Notes: generated from the letters alone by a model not told the origin. 64,000 bases of DNA from SHVO01 sp964576515 (GCA_964576515.1 CAZNUW010000001.1:434001-498000), one strand, 5' to 3'. Counted from the first letter of the stretch, positions 40,693-49,919 are shown. Program-made: numbers and translations.

Positions 40693-42072
40693 CTAGTAGC
40701 TGTAAGCGTCGAAAGCCTTCGTCACGTCGCCTTTCCAGGCGCCGTGATAGAGGCCGAGCATCTGTTCCGCCGGGGTTATTCCCGACGTCGCGATTTCCCG
40801 CAAGGGCGCGAGGAACTTGGTTTCGTCCTGGCCTTGGGAGTCCACGCGATTGCGCGCCTTCAAGCCCGCCTCCGCGAGATCGAGAAGCTCCAGCGCGATG
40901 TCCTGCGCGGTGCGGCCGGCGATCTTCGCCTTCAGCCCTTGGCTCGGCACGTCGCGATAGAACTGCGCGCGGTCCGCCGCGGTCCACTTCTTCGCGATAT
41001 CCCACGCGCCGTCGAGCGACGCGGTTTCGTACAGGAGGCCCACCCAGAACGCGGGCAGGCCCGTCAGACGCTCGCGGCTGCCGCAATCGGACCCGCGCAC
41101 TTCGATATAGTTCTTCACGCGCGCTTCGGGGAATTGGGTCGACATGTGATCGAACCAGTCGGCGATGGTCGGGATCTGCCCCGGGAGCGCCGCCAGCTTG
41201 CCCGCCATGAAATCGCGGAACGAGTGGCCGGCGACGTCGATATGCTTGCCGCGAAACACGAAGTACATGGGCACGTCGAGCAGGTAATCGACATAACGCT
41301 CGAAGCTCATGCCGTCCTCGAACGCGAACGGCAGGAGGCCGGTGCGCGCCGGATCCGTGTTCTGCCAGATGACGCCGCGCAAGGAGAGCGCGCCGTTCGG
41401 CTTGCCTTCGGTGAAGGGCGAGTTGGCCCACAGCGCGGTGCCGATGGGCTGGAACGCGAGCGCCACCCGCAGCTTCTTCACCATGTCGGCTTCCGAGCCG
41501 TAATCGAGATTGGCCTGGACGGTACAGGTGCGGGTCATCATGTCGATGCCCATCGTGCCGACCTTGGGCATGTAGTCGCGCATGATCTGGTAGCGGCCCT
41601 TCGGCATCCAGGGGATGTCCGCGCGGCTCCAGTTGGGCGTGAAGCCGAGGCCCAACATGCCGATGCCGAGTTCGTCGCCCACGATCTTCACCTGGGCGAG
41701 ATGCTCGGCGATCTCGCCGCAGGTCTGATGGATGTTGTCGACCGGCGCGCCAGACAGTTCGAACTGCCCGCCGGGCTCCAAGGACACGGTGCCCTTGCCC
41801 TTCGCGCGCAACGAAATGAGTTTGCCGTTCTCGGGCACCTCCTCCCAGCCGAAGCGGGTCAGGCCCTCGAGCAACGCACGGATGCCGCCTTTGTGCGCGG
41901 CGGGGTCGCCGTCGTAGGGCACGGGGCGGAACGTGCCCTTATAATAGGGAAATTTCTCGTGCTCGGTGCCGACGCGCCATTGATCCTTGGGCTTCGATCC
42001 GCCGGCCAGCGTTTCGATAAGCTGGGCCTTGGATGTGATCGGATCGGCCTTTTCAGAACGGAACGACGTCAT
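40693..42072 (-). CDS. gshA: Glutamate-cysteine ligase (alphaproteobacterial/plant type)
   Basis: 459 residues with the family wording: VGTEHEKFPYYK, VSLEPGGQFELSGAP, LGLGFTPNWSRADIPWMPKG, MTRTCTVQANLDYGSEADM and VRGSDCGSRERLTGLPAFWV. First step of glutathione synthesis (Glu + Cys + ATP to gamma-glutamylcysteine). Followed by chorismate mutase and preceded 100 bp by rsmE on the same strand. Confidence 0.94.
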   Translation of the reverse strand: MTSFRSEKADPITSKAQLIETLAGGSKPKDQWRVGTEHEKFPYYKGTFRPVPYDGDPAAHKGGIRALLEGLTRFGWEEVPENGKLISLRAKGKGTVSLEPGGQFELSGAPVDNIHQTCGEIAEHLAQVKIVGDELGIGMLGLGFTPNWSRADIPWMPKGRYQIMRDYMPKVGTMGIDMMTRTCTVQANLDYGSEADMVKKLRVALAFQPIGTALWANSPFTEGKPNGALSLRGVIWQNTDPARTGLLPFAFEDGMSFERYVDYLLDVPMYFVFRGKHIDVAGHSFRDFMAGKLAALPGQIPTIADWFDHMSTQFPEARVKNYIEVRGSDCGSRERLTGLPAFWVGLLYETASLDGAWDIAKKWTAADRAQFYRDVPSQGLKAKIAGRTAQDIALELLDLAEAGLKARNRVDSQGQDETKFLAPLREIATSGITPAEQMLGLYHGAWKGDVTKAFDAYSY

Positions 42073-42173
42073 CGACTAAAGCGCCTTTGCGGGCGAGCGC
42101 CCATGACACCATGCGCGCCCGCGTGAGAGTGCGGGGATATTTAAGGTATCAACGAACAGCCCGCCAGCCCTCC

Positions 42174-42911
42174 CTAGCTTGCGCGCCAGTCGCCGTTCAA
42201 GGCCTGCCAGCAGGCCAGGGCCGCGAGCGCGGCCGTTTCCGCGCGCAGGATGCGCGGTCCGAGGCTGACACCCCTAGAAAACGGGAGTTGCGCCAGAGCG
42301 TCAAGTTCGGATTGCGCGAAGCCGCCTTCCGGCCCGACAAGGAAGCCGCACGACGGAACGGCGTCGTTTTGTAACGCTTCGGCAATCGGCGCCCCACCGC
42401 CGGTTTCGTCCAGATAATAAAGTCTGCGCGATGCGGGCCATGCGCCGAGGAAGGCGTCGAACGACTGGGCGGGTTGCACGACAGGCACCGAAAGCCTTTC
42501 GCATTGTTCGGCGGCTTCGATCGAGATCGCGCGCATGCGGTCGAAGTTGATGCGGCTGACGTCCGTGCGCCGCGTCATGACCGGCTGGAGCGCGGCCACG
42601 CCCAACTCGCTCGCCTTCTCGACGATCACATCGATGCGCTTCACCGGCGCGAAGGCGAGCCAGACGTCGGGGACAGGAACCTGCGGGCGAATCTGCTCTT
42701 GCACATCGAACACAACGTGGCGCTTGGAGGGCATCTGTACAGCCGCGCGCCACTCGCCGTCGCGGCCGTTGAACAGCGCGACCGGATCGGACGGCGCGCG
42801 GCGCATGACATGCAGGAGATAATGCGCCTGCGATTCGGTGGCGGCGACGGACGCGCCCGCCGCCAAAGCGCCGTCGACGAACAACCTGACCTTGGGAGCG
42901 GAACCGCGCAT
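42174..42911 (-). CDS. rsmE: 16S rRNA (uracil1498-N3)-methyltransferase
   Basis: 245 residues, SPOUT fold: N-terminal PUA-like part (HYLLHVMRRAPSDPVALFNG), then AFAPVKRIDVIVEKASELGV, MRAISIEAAEQCERL and the knotted SAM site GFLVGPEGGFAQSELDAL with SLGPRILRAETAALAALAC. Methylates U1498 in the ribosome decoding centre. Divergent from ubiA with 50 bp between starts. Confidence 0.94.
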   Translation of the reverse strand: MRGSAPKVRLFVDGALAAGASVAATESQAHYLLHVMRRAPSDPVALFNGRDGEWRAAVQMPSKRHVVFDVQEQIRPQVPVPDVWLAFAPVKRIDVIVEKASELGVAALQPVMTRRTDVSRINFDRMRAISIEAAEQCERLSVPVVQPAQSFDAFLGAWPASRRLYYLDETGGGAPIAEALQNDAVPSCGFLVGPEGGFAQSELDALAQLPFSRGVSLGPRILRAETAALAALACWQALNGDWRAS

Positions 42912-42960
42912 TGAATACCGGATTGAGTGGACCGAGGGCTTGCGCCTAGTTTATCCCCCC

Positions 42961-43968
42961 ATGAGCATGACCGCTTCAAGTACCGACATTCCCCAGCACG
43001 GATGGGTGGACCGCTTCCTGCCGCGTCCTTTGCGCCCTTATGCGCGCCTGATGCGCCTGGACCGGCCGATCGGGTTCTGGCTGCTGCTGATTCCCGGCTG
43101 GTGGGCGATCACCCTGGCGGGGCGCGGCGAGCCGAACACCACGCTGATGATCCTGTTCCTGGCAGGCGCAGTCCTGATGCGCGGCGCGGGCTGTACGTTG
43201 AACGACATCGTCGACCGTGATTTCGACGCGAAGGTGGCGCGCACGCGCACGCGTCCGATCCCGGCCGGCGAGGTGAGCGTGCGCGCGGCGGTGATCTTCC
43301 TTGCGCTTCAACTGGCGGGCGGCCTCGCGATCCTGTTGCAGTTCAACGGGTATGCGGTGGCGGTGGGCGCGGCGTCGCTGATCCTCATCGCCGTCTATCC
43401 GTTCATGAAACGAATCACCTATTGGCCGCAGGCCTGGCTGGGCCTCACCTTCAACTGGGGCGCCCTGCTCGGCTGGGCGGCGGCGCGCAGCGCCATCGAG
43501 ATGGATGCCTTGCTTCTATACGCCGGCGGCTTCTTCTGGACGCTGGGCTACGACACGATCTATGCGCATCAGGACAAGGAGGACGACGCGCTGGTGGGCG
43601 TGAAGTCGTCCGCGCTCGCCTTGGGCCGCGCCACGCGGCCTTTCGTTGCGGTGTGCTACGCGCTGGCGCTGGGGCTCATCGGCTGGGCCTCGTGGCCGCT
43701 GATGATCGGGCCCTGGCCGAAACTGCTGATGGCGCTGGCGGCGGCGCATCTTGCCTGGCAGGTGTTTACCCTCAAGATCGACAATCCGCGCAACTGCCTC
43801 GCGCGCTTCAAAGCGAACCGCGACTTCGGCCTGATCGTGCTCGCGGCACTGCTTGCGCACAACCTGGCCTACCGCATCCCGCGCTGGGTGGAGGCGGAGT
43901 TTTTCGGCCAGAAGCCCGCGTGCATCCGCTACGTCAACAATCCGAAAGAGCTGGTGTGTCCGGAGTAG
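42961..43968 (+). CDS. ubiA: 4-hydroxybenzoate polyprenyltransferase
   Basis: 335 residues from the ATG at 42961; a longer frame upstream runs into rsmE and is rejected. Seven or more hydrophobic segments. The two Asp-rich motifs of UbiA are present: NDIVDRDFDAK (first) and YDTIYAHQDKEDDALVGVKS (second). Transfers a polyprenyl chain onto 4-hydroxybenzoate in ubiquinone synthesis, in the inner membrane. An intergenic stretch of 404 bp follows. Confidence 0.93.
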   Translation: MSMTASSTDIPQHGWVDRFLPRPLRPYARLMRLDRPIGFWLLLIPGWWAITLAGRGEPNTTLMILFLAGAVLMRGAGCTLNDIVDRDFDAKVARTRTRPIPAGEVSVRAAVIFLALQLAGGLAILLQFNGYAVAVGAASLILIAVYPFMKRITYWPQAWLGLTFNWGALLGWAAARSAIEMDALLLYAGGFFWTLGYDTIYAHQDKEDDALVGVKSSALALGRATRPFVAVCYALALGLIGWASWPLMIGPWPKLLMALAAAHLAWQVFTLKIDNPRNCLARFKANRDFGLIVLAALLAHNLAYRIPRWVEAEFFGQKPACIRYVNNPKELVCPE

Positions 43969-44372
43969 GGTCAGGCGCACCCGGCCCGATCTTCGATAAT
44001 TTTCGTATGGAAAAGCGGCTTTAGCTGTGCCGGCTATTCACGGCGTTTTTCGCCATAACATTTCTCACGCGACAACGCGACGCGCGACATCTTCCGAATA
44101 ACGCAACGCTGCGAAGGAGATAGCCTCGATTTATGTTGCGCGACACTTACGCGACGTCGCGCGACATTTCGTTAACAAGACATGCGAGAGCGCGGCCGAC
44201 CGGGATCGTTCTTCACGATGTCAAAGAACCGCGCGCGAAGGCTGGATGCGCGTCTGTGGGATAGGCTGCGCCCTTCCCCGAATTTCGGTCGAGCGAAATT
44301 CAGGCCGGGCGCAAATTTAATGATTCAAAAAATCGAAAGTGTGCCGCGCGCGCCTCCGCGCGCGGTGCGGCC
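43969..44372. other. Convergent intergenic region with repeated GCGCGACA motif
   Basis: About 400 bp between ubiA and the HD-GYP gene, unusually long for convergent genes. It carries four copies of CGCGACA (about 44069, 44083, 44136, 44159), two inside a CGACGTCG palindrome area, then A/T-rich DNA. No supported ORF; the plus-strand frame from 44182 lacks a ribosome site and family features. Confidence 0.6.
44344..44365 (-). terminator. Terminator-like hairpin after the HD-GYP gene
   Basis: A 9-bp perfect stem CCGCGCGCG/CGCGCGCGG with a 4-nt loop starts 7 bp past the stop. The first T-run comes only about 10 nt later, so strength is uncertain. Confidence 0.5.
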
Positions 44373-46106
44373 CTATTCCGCGGCTTGCGCGGGTTTCGGC
44401 TGCGGGGGCTGGAGGTATTGGTTGATGTCGACCTGGTCGATCTGCTCGGGCCGCAGGAACTGCTCGGCGTATTCCAGGTAGGCGCCTGAGCGCAGGAAGA
44501 GTTCAAACAGGTCGGGATCGACGTGTTTGTCCTTCTTCATGAACCAGAGGATCTTCAAGCTTTCCGACAGCGTCTTCGCCTTCTTGTACGGGCGGTCGGC
44601 GGCCGTGAGCGCTTCGAAGATGTCGGCGATGCCCATCATCTTCGCCGGCCATGACATCTGATCGCCGGTGAGTTTGTTGGGATAGCCTGTGCCGTCGATC
44701 TTCTCGTGATGGCCGCCCGCGTATTCCGGCACCTTCTTCAGGTGCTTCGGGAAGGGCATCTCGTTCAGCATTTCAATCGTCAGCACGATGTGATCGTTGA
44801 TCTTGCGGCGTTCGTCGTCGTTGAGCGTGCCGCGCTGAATGCACATGTTGAGGACTTCGCCGAGGTTGTATTCGGCTTCCGAATGTTCGGGCAGATCGGC
44901 CATCAACTGTTCCCAGCCTTCCGCCGGCGGGGGCGCCTTTTCAAGCAGTTTGGCTTCGGTCCAGGACAGGCCGAGCTTGCGGTCGAAGTAGCGATAGTAC
45001 TTCTGCTTCGCGATCTCTTTGACCTTGTCCTGCTTGTCCTGGGACATGAATTCGCCGCCGATGTTGCTTTCGGCCACGAATTCCCACTGCTTCTTCAATT
45101 CCTCGCAGCGGTCCTTGTACTTCTTGCGCTCGATTCGCGCGTTTTTGCCCTTGGCGATGGCCTTCAACATCTTGATCTCGGCGTCGCGCTGCAAAATCTC
45201 GAAGCGCGTGCGGACCTCGTGGATGCGGTCGTAGATGGTTTGCAGCTTCGTGGCCTTGTCGACGACGTATTCGGGCGTCGTGACTTTACCAATATCGTGC
45301 AACCACGCCGCGACGTGCAGTTCGTACCACTGGGTTTCGTCGAGGGCGAAATCCTTGAACGGCCCTTCGGTGGCGGCCATGGCCTTGGTGGCCAGCATCT
45401 TGGTGAGTTCAGGCACGCGCTGACAATGCCCGCCGGTGTAGGGCGATTTCGCGTCGATGGCGTGCGCCATGACTTTGATGAGGCTGTCCATCAGCGCTTT
45501 TTGCGCTTCGATGAGATTCTGGTTGTCGATGGCGACCGCGGCCTGCGAGGCCAGCGCTTCGACGGTGCGTTGAACTTCCCGTGAGAACGGGATGACGTTG
45601 CCGCTGTCGTCCTGCGCGTTGATAAGCTGCAGCACGCCCGTCACTTCATCGGAGTAATTCTTGAGCGGAATACACAGGAACGACTTGGACCGGTAGCCGG
45701 TGCCCTGGTCGAACTTCTTGGTGCCGGTGAAGTCGAAGCCCTCGGCCGTATAGGCGTCCTCGATATTGATGGCTTCTTTCTTGAGGGCGCAGGCGGCCGA
45801 GACGTTGCTGAAGTTCGGCTCGTTGGTGTCCGCCTTGTACATGCGGACGGGCGGGAACGGGATCGGAATGCCCGTCGTGCCGCCCATGGCGATTTTGAGA
45901 GAGCCGGTGCGCACGATGACGAACTTCAAGGTGTTGTCTTCGGTGCGCAGGTAAAGCGTCCCACCGTCGGCGTTCGTGATGTCGATAGCTTCCAGGAGAA
46001 TGCGTTCGGTCAGGCGGTCGTGATTGCGTTCGGCCGACAGGGCAAGACCGATCTCGATCAGCCGTTCGAGGCCGCTTGCCGTTCCGCGCACACTATCGCC
46101 GTCCAT
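44373..46106 (-). CDS. GAF - HD-GYP cyclic-di-GMP phosphodiesterase-like protein
   Basis: 577 residues from the ATG at 46106 (GGAGAG ribosome site; a GTG further up has none). GAF domain at about 20-200 (ANGGTLYLRT-like: NADGGTLYLRTEDN, SFLCIPLKNYSDEVTGVLQL). HD-GYP: TGGHCQRVPELT, WLHDIGKV (metal-binding His-Asp) and HHEKIDGTGYP, YKKAKTL. About 200 residues separate HD and GYP motifs where about 60 is normal; the extra 140 residues are very charged. Degrades cyclic di-GMP if active. Followed by a hairpin. Confidence 0.88.
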   Translation of the reverse strand: MDGDSVRGTASGLERLIEIGLALSAERNHDRLTERILLEAIDITNADGGTLYLRTEDNTLKFVIVRTGSLKIAMGGTTGIPIPFPPVRMYKADTNEPNFSNVSAACALKKEAINIEDAYTAEGFDFTGTKKFDQGTGYRSKSFLCIPLKNYSDEVTGVLQLINAQDDSGNVIPFSREVQRTVEALASQAAVAIDNQNLIEAQKALMDSLIKVMAHAIDAKSPYTGGHCQRVPELTKMLATKAMAATEGPFKDFALDETQWYELHVAAWLHDIGKVTTPEYVVDKATKLQTIYDRIHEVRTRFEILQRDAEIKMLKAIAKGKNARIERKKYKDRCEELKKQWEFVAESNIGGEFMSQDKQDKVKEIAKQKYYRYFDRKLGLSWTEAKLLEKAPPPAEGWEQLMADLPEHSEAEYNLGEVLNMCIQRGTLNDDERRKINDHIVLTIEMLNEMPFPKHLKKVPEYAGGHHEKIDGTGYPNKLTGDQMSWPAKMMGIADIFEALTAADRPYKKAKTLSESLKILWFMKKDKHVDPDLFELFLRSGAYLEYAEQFLRPEQIDQVDINQYLQPPQPKPAQAAE

Positions 46107-46482
46107 GCCGCTCTCCGCATCCTGATCCGCCACGCACCATAAATAAGGTGCGGCGGACGACCTTCTTTGCGTGACAGGTTCTGGCGGGGCCGGTGTCGCC
46201 GCGCGGCAGCGTCCTGCGCGCGCCGGCCCTCAGCGCCGTTACCGTGTCATTTTTCGATCGCGTTTTTTGCGACCTGTCAGCGGGTTACACGAAAAATACA
46301 AACGCCCGATTAACGCCGCCCATCCTAGACCCGCCGCCGAAGCCCGACAAGGAGAAGGCGTTCTTTCTCCCATCAGTTGTGGGTTTCCAGGATGGGGCCG
46401 CTTCCTTGACGGCCCGCCCGGGACGCCGTTAAGTGATTGGACAATCACCTATTTCCGGTGCTTCAGGCCCGGGGAGTCCGCG
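46107..46482. other. Intergenic region between HD-GYP and UbiD-family genes
   Basis: About 375 bp between divergent genes. The frame running from 46171 into the ubiD gene has no ribosome site before 46477, so the upstream part is treated as leader. I see no convincing promoter or small gene here. Confidence 0.5.
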
Positions 46483-47988
46483 ATGCCTTATCAATCCCTT
46501 CGGGAATTCATGACCCGCCTCGAGCGCGAGGGACGGCTGGTGCGGGTCAAGGCGCCCGTCTCCCCCCACCTGGAAATGACCGAAATCCAGACTCGAGTCC
46601 TCGCCGAGGGCGGCCCGGCCCTCCTGTTTGAGAATGTTGTGGGGTCAAATGGCCGCGCCGCCATGCCGGTCCTGGCCAACCTGTTCGGCACGGTCGAGCG
46701 GGTGGCCTGGGGCATGGACCGCGAGCCCCACCAACTGCGCGAAGTCGGCGAGACGCTGGCGTTCCTGAAACAACCCGAGCCGCCGGGCGGCTGGCGCGAG
46801 GCGCTGGAACTGCTCCCATTGCTCAAAACCGTCATGGCGATGAAGCCCAAGACGGTGAGCAGCGCGCCCTGCCAAGAGGTGGTGCTGACCGGAGCCGACA
46901 TCGACCTGTCCGCCCTGCCGGTCCAGACCTGTTGGCCCGGCGACGTTGGCCCCTTAATCACCTGGCCGCTGGTGGTGACCAAAGGCCCAGGAGACGACAA
47001 ACGCGACGTCTATAACCTCGGCATCTACCGCATGCAGGTGACGGGCCGCGATACGACCTTGATGCGCTGGCTGAAGCAGCGCGGCGGCGCCGGGCATTAC
47101 GACCGCTGGCGCGCGAAGAAGCGCGAGCCCTTACCGGCGGCGGCCGTGATCGGCGCCGACCCCGGCACCATCCTGGCCGCGGTGACGCCGGTGCCCGACA
47201 CGCTTTCGGAATATCAGTTCGCGGGCCTGCTGCGCGGGCGCAAGGTCGAGCTGGTGGATTGCAAGACCGTGCCGCTGAAAGTGCCGGCCGACGCCGAGAT
47301 CGTGCTGGAAGGCCATGTGATGCTGGACGACTACGGCGACGAAGGGCCGTTCGGCGATCACACGGGTTACTACAATTCGGTCGAGAAGTTCCCGGTGTTC
47401 AAGATCTCGGCCATCACCATGCGCCGCGATCCGATTTATCTATCGACCTTCACGGGCCGTCCGCCCGACGAGCCCAGCGTGCTGGGCGAAGCTTTGAACG
47501 AAGTGTTCATCCCGCTTCTGACGCAGCAGTTCCCCGAGATCGTGGACTTCTGGCTGCCGCCGGAAGGATGCAGCTACCGCATCGCCGTGGTGAGCATGAA
47601 GAAGGCCTACGCCGGGCACGCCAAGCGCGTGATGATGGGCGTGTGGAGCTTCCTGCGCCAGTTCGTGTACACAAAATTTGTGATCGTCGTGGACGACGAC
47701 ATCAATGCGCGCGATTGGAAAGACGTGATGTGGGCGATGTCCACGCGCATGGATCCCGCGCGCGACATCACCGTGGTCGAGAACACGCCCATCGACTATC
47801 TGGACTTCGCGTCCCCGGCGCCCGGCATCGGCGGCAAGATCGGCCTGGACGCCACCAACAAACTCCCCGGCGAAACGAACCGCGAGTGGGGCGAGAAGAT
47901 CGCCATGAGCGAGGATGTGGTGAAGCTGGTGACGGAGAAGTGGGCCAGCTACGGCGTGCCGGGTTCAGGCAAGCCGATCTGGAAGTGA
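46483..47988 (+). CDS. UbiD-family prenylated-FMN decarboxylase
   Basis: 501 residues from the ATG at 46483 with GGGGAG before it. UbiD wording: SLREFMTRLEREGRLVRVKA, GPALLFENVVGSNG, GIYRMQVTGRDTTLMRWLKQ, and the active-site region DDYGDEGPFGDHTGYYN with its Glu residues, then FPEIVDFWLPPEGCSYRIAV. Decarboxylates 3-polyprenyl-4-hydroxybenzoate or another aromatic acid with prenylated FMN. ubiA nearby supports the ubiquinone role. No ubiX gene is in the window. Confidence 0.88.
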   Translation: MPYQSLREFMTRLEREGRLVRVKAPVSPHLEMTEIQTRVLAEGGPALLFENVVGSNGRAAMPVLANLFGTVERVAWGMDREPHQLREVGETLAFLKQPEPPGGWREALELLPLLKTVMAMKPKTVSSAPCQEVVLTGADIDLSALPVQTCWPGDVGPLITWPLVVTKGPGDDKRDVYNLGIYRMQVTGRDTTLMRWLKQRGGAGHYDRWRAKKREPLPAAAVIGADPGTILAAVTPVPDTLSEYQFAGLLRGRKVELVDCKTVPLKVPADAEIVLEGHVMLDDYGDEGPFGDHTGYYNSVEKFPVFKISAITMRRDPIYLSTFTGRPPDEPSVLGEALNEVFIPLLTQQFPEIVDFWLPPEGCSYRIAVVSMKKAYAGHAKRVMMGVWSFLRQFVYTKFVIVVDDDINARDWKDVMWAMSTRMDPARDITVVENTPIDYLDFASPAPGIGGKIGLDATNKLPGETNREWGEKIAMSEDVVKLVTEKWASYGVPGSGKPIWK

Positions 47989-48459
47989 CGCGCGGGTCGG
48001 CAGCACCAGCGTCCACGTCTGCGTGACAAGCGCCTCACCCGTCGCTTTCAGCGTCGTCACCTTCATGTCCATGAAGCCGCGGTCCGACCGACTCTTGGAG
48101 GGACGGACCGCAAGAACTTCCGCGGTCGCGCGCAAGGTATCCCCTGGGCGCATCGGCCCGTGGAAACGGGTGTCCTTGAACTCGGCGCCGACAATGGGCG
48201 TCGCGCCAAGAAGACGGGCATCGACGAGAAGCCGCATCGTCACGGCGAGGGTTTGCCAACCGCTTCCGACCAGCCCACCGAACACCGTCGCGCGGGCCGC
48301 ATCCTCGTCGAGATGCATCGGCTGGGGATCGTAGAGTTCGGCGAACGCGCGGACCATGTCGGACGTGATCGTCATCCCGGCGGATTCGGTGACGTCGCCC
48401 ACCGCGAAGTCCTCCAGATACCGCGCGCCGTCAGCCCCGGTCTCGACAGCCGATCCCAT
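47965..48459 (-). CDS. MaoC-like dehydratase
   Basis: 164 residues from the ATG at 48459, chosen for the AAGGGAG ribosome site 8 nt before it. MaoC hot-dog fold: ITSDMVRAFAELYDPQPMHL with Asp/His catalytic pair, GLVGSGWQTLAVTMRLLV, and a C-terminal RPGDTLRATAEVLAVR. Hydrates an enoyl-CoA. Overlaps the end of the ubiD-family gene by 24 bp and is divergent from the HxlR regulator with a shared operator. Confidence 0.82.
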   Translation of the reverse strand: MGSAVETGADGARYLEDFAVGDVTESAGMTITSDMVRAFAELYDPQPMHLDEDAARATVFGGLVGSGWQTLAVTMRLLVDARLLGATPIVGAEFKDTRFHGPMRPGDTLRATAEVLAVRPSKSRSDRGFMDMKVTTLKATGEALVTQTWTLVLPTRASLPDRLA

Positions 48460-48502
48460 CGTCCCATCTCCCTTGATTTTCGCCGCCATCGCCGCATAAT
48501 AG

Positions 48503-48523
48503 TCACTTCATTTTTTGAAGTGA
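48503..48523. promoter_or_regulatory. Probable HxlR operator (TCACTTCA-N5-TGAAGTGA)
   Basis: Perfect 8-bp arms with five T between, 7 bp before the HxlR start codon and 44 bp before the maoC start. HxlR-type dimers bind such palindromes, so the regulator probably controls itself and the dehydratase gene. Confidence 0.75.
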
Positions 48524-48529
48524 GTCAAT

Positions 48530-49018
48530 ATGGGTTGGAACGAAGTTGGCGACACCGTTTGCCCGATCGCGCGCACGCTGGCGGTTGTGGGCGATCGCTG
48601 GACAGTCCTCATCCTCCGCGAGCTTTTTCTCGCGACAAAGCGCTTCGAGGACTTTCAGGTGCAAACCGGGATGTCGCCGCATCTTCTTTCGACGCGGCTA
48701 AAGCGTCTGGAAGCCGACGGCATTGTGGAACGGAGACTCTACAGCACGCGTCCGAAACGTCACGACTATCGCCTGACGGACAAGGGACTCGACCTCTATC
48801 CGCTGCTTCTCAGCCTCAAGACCTGGGGCGAAAAGTGGGGCGGATTCGAGAAAGGCGCGCCGCCGGCACTGACCATCGTCCACCGCGCTTGCGGACGCAC
48901 GACGGGACTGAAAGTCCGCTGCCAATCCTGCGGCGAGCCGTTCGGCGCAAAAGACGCATCCGTGAAGATCGGAAAAACCTTCGCCGCCGAGCGCCGCGCC
49001 CGTTGCGACGCCGCGTAA
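48530..49018 (+). CDS. HxlR-family transcriptional regulator
   Basis: 162 residues. Winged-helix HxlR domain at 8-100: CPIARTLAVVGDRWTVLILR with Cys11, ELFLATKRFEDFQVQTGMSP, HLLSTRLKRLEADGIVERRL and YRLTDKGLDLYPLLLSLKTW. A C-terminal zinc-like part with CQSCGEPF follows. Members sense aldehydes or quinones by Cys. Divergent from the MaoC gene across the palindrome. Confidence 0.9.
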   Translation: MGWNEVGDTVCPIARTLAVVGDRWTVLILRELFLATKRFEDFQVQTGMSPHLLSTRLKRLEADGIVERRLYSTRPKRHDYRLTDKGLDLYPLLLSLKTWGEKWGGFEKGAPPALTIVHRACGRTTGLKVRCQSCGEPFGAKDASVKIGKTFAAERRARCDAA

Positions 49019-49073
49019 ACACGAACGCCCGTCACGAACCGACAGAGATCAATAACCGACAGGTTGGAAGAAA

Positions 49074-49481
49074 ATGTTCGATACGAAAATCGCAATCGTC
49101 GTGCGCGAAGATCTCGCGACATGGCAGAAGCTGAACGTCACAGCGTTCCTCATGAGCGGAATCACAGGCGCTACGCCGCAAATTATCGGCGAACCCTATC
49201 GCGACGCCGCAGGCAACACTTATCACAGCCTGTGCGTGCAGCCGATCATTGTGCTGGCGGCCGATCAGGACGCGCTCAAGACGATCCACCGGCGCGCGTT
49301 GGAGCGCCACACGCCGCACGGGCTGTATATCGAAGACATGTTCACCACGGGCCACGACGCGGCGAACCGCACCGTTTTCGCCGCGCACAATCCGGACACG
49401 GCCAAAGTCGTCGGCATCGCGCTGCGCGACGACAAAAAGACCGTCGATAAAATCACCAAGGGCGCGCGCATGCACCCTTGA
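49074..49481 (+). CDS. DUF2000 family protein
   Basis: 135 residues beginning MFDTKIAIVVREDLATWQKL NVTAFLMSG in one run of conserved positions, then PIIVLAADQDALKTIHRRAL and GLYIEDMFTTGHD. The layout (N-terminal IVVRxDLxxWQKLNVTAF, then a helix and an IEDMFTTGHDAANR-like end) is DUF2000, which resembles the peptidyl-tRNA hydrolase 2 fold. Function unknown. Confidence 0.82.
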   Translation: MFDTKIAIVVREDLATWQKLNVTAFLMSGITGATPQIIGEPYRDAAGNTYHSLCVQPIIVLAADQDALKTIHRRALERHTPHGLYIEDMFTTGHDAANRTVFAAHNPDTAKVVGIALRDDKKTVDKITKGARMHP

Positions 49482-49502
49482 AGCGCCCTTTCGCGAACGG
49501 CG

Positions 49503-49919
49503 TTACGGTTGCAGCGGGCGGAAGCCTTCGACTTCGGTGGTGCGCGCGTCGAGCGGGAAGTCGTGATAGCGCAGATAAACCGGCTGTCCCTTATAGGCCC
49601 ACTGCTGCTTGCCGTCGGCGCGCTGGATCACGGTCCAGAGCCCGACTTTCTGTCCCGCGCTGTGATCCGTCGCGACCAGCGGCGGCCAGGCGGTGGCGCA
49701 GCGTTCGTCGCAATTGGACGTGCCGCGGCGATCTCTTTGCGAGACATATAGCTGCGTCAGCTGCGGGAACGATCGGTATTGCCAGACTCCGACAGCGTCT
49801 TGCGACAGGGCGACGACGCCGGGATGTTCCTTGGCTCCGGGGTCCGCACCGCGCGCCTCTTGCGTGGGATGGGCGATGAGGACACTCGAAAGGAGAAGCG
49901 AGAGCGCGAGGGCTTTCAT
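49503..49919 (-). CDS. Secreted lipoprotein_15-type repeat protein
   Basis: 138 residues with a signal peptide (MKALALSLLLSSVLIAHPTQ). The repeat unit of the COG4315/Lipoprotein_15 family is visible twice: SQRDRRGTSNCDERCATAWP (Cys pair) and WTVIQRADGKQQWAYKGQPV with LYLRYHD. No lipobox cysteine follows the signal peptide, so it is likely soluble in the periplasm. Function unknown. A CTCCTTG-type ribosome site complement lies just before the start. Confidence 0.78.
   Translation of the reverse strand: MKALALSLLLSSVLIAHPTQEARGADPGAKEHPGVVALSQDAVGVWQYRSFPQLTQLYVSQRDRRGTSNCDERCATAWPPLVATDHSAGQKVGLWTVIQRADGKQQWAYKGQPVYLRYHDFPLDARTTEVEGFRPLQP

Noticed and set aside
42838..42960. Longer start for ubiA
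   Set aside because: The extension lies inside rsmE and has no ribosome site; the ATG at 42961 fits the family length.
44182..44481. 99-codon frame on the plus strand
   Set aside because: It runs into the 3' end of the HD-GYP gene on the other strand and has no ribosome site or recognisable motif.
46171..46482. Upstream extension of the UbiD-family frame
   Set aside because: No ribosome site and low-complexity composition; GGGGAG directly precedes the ATG at 46483.
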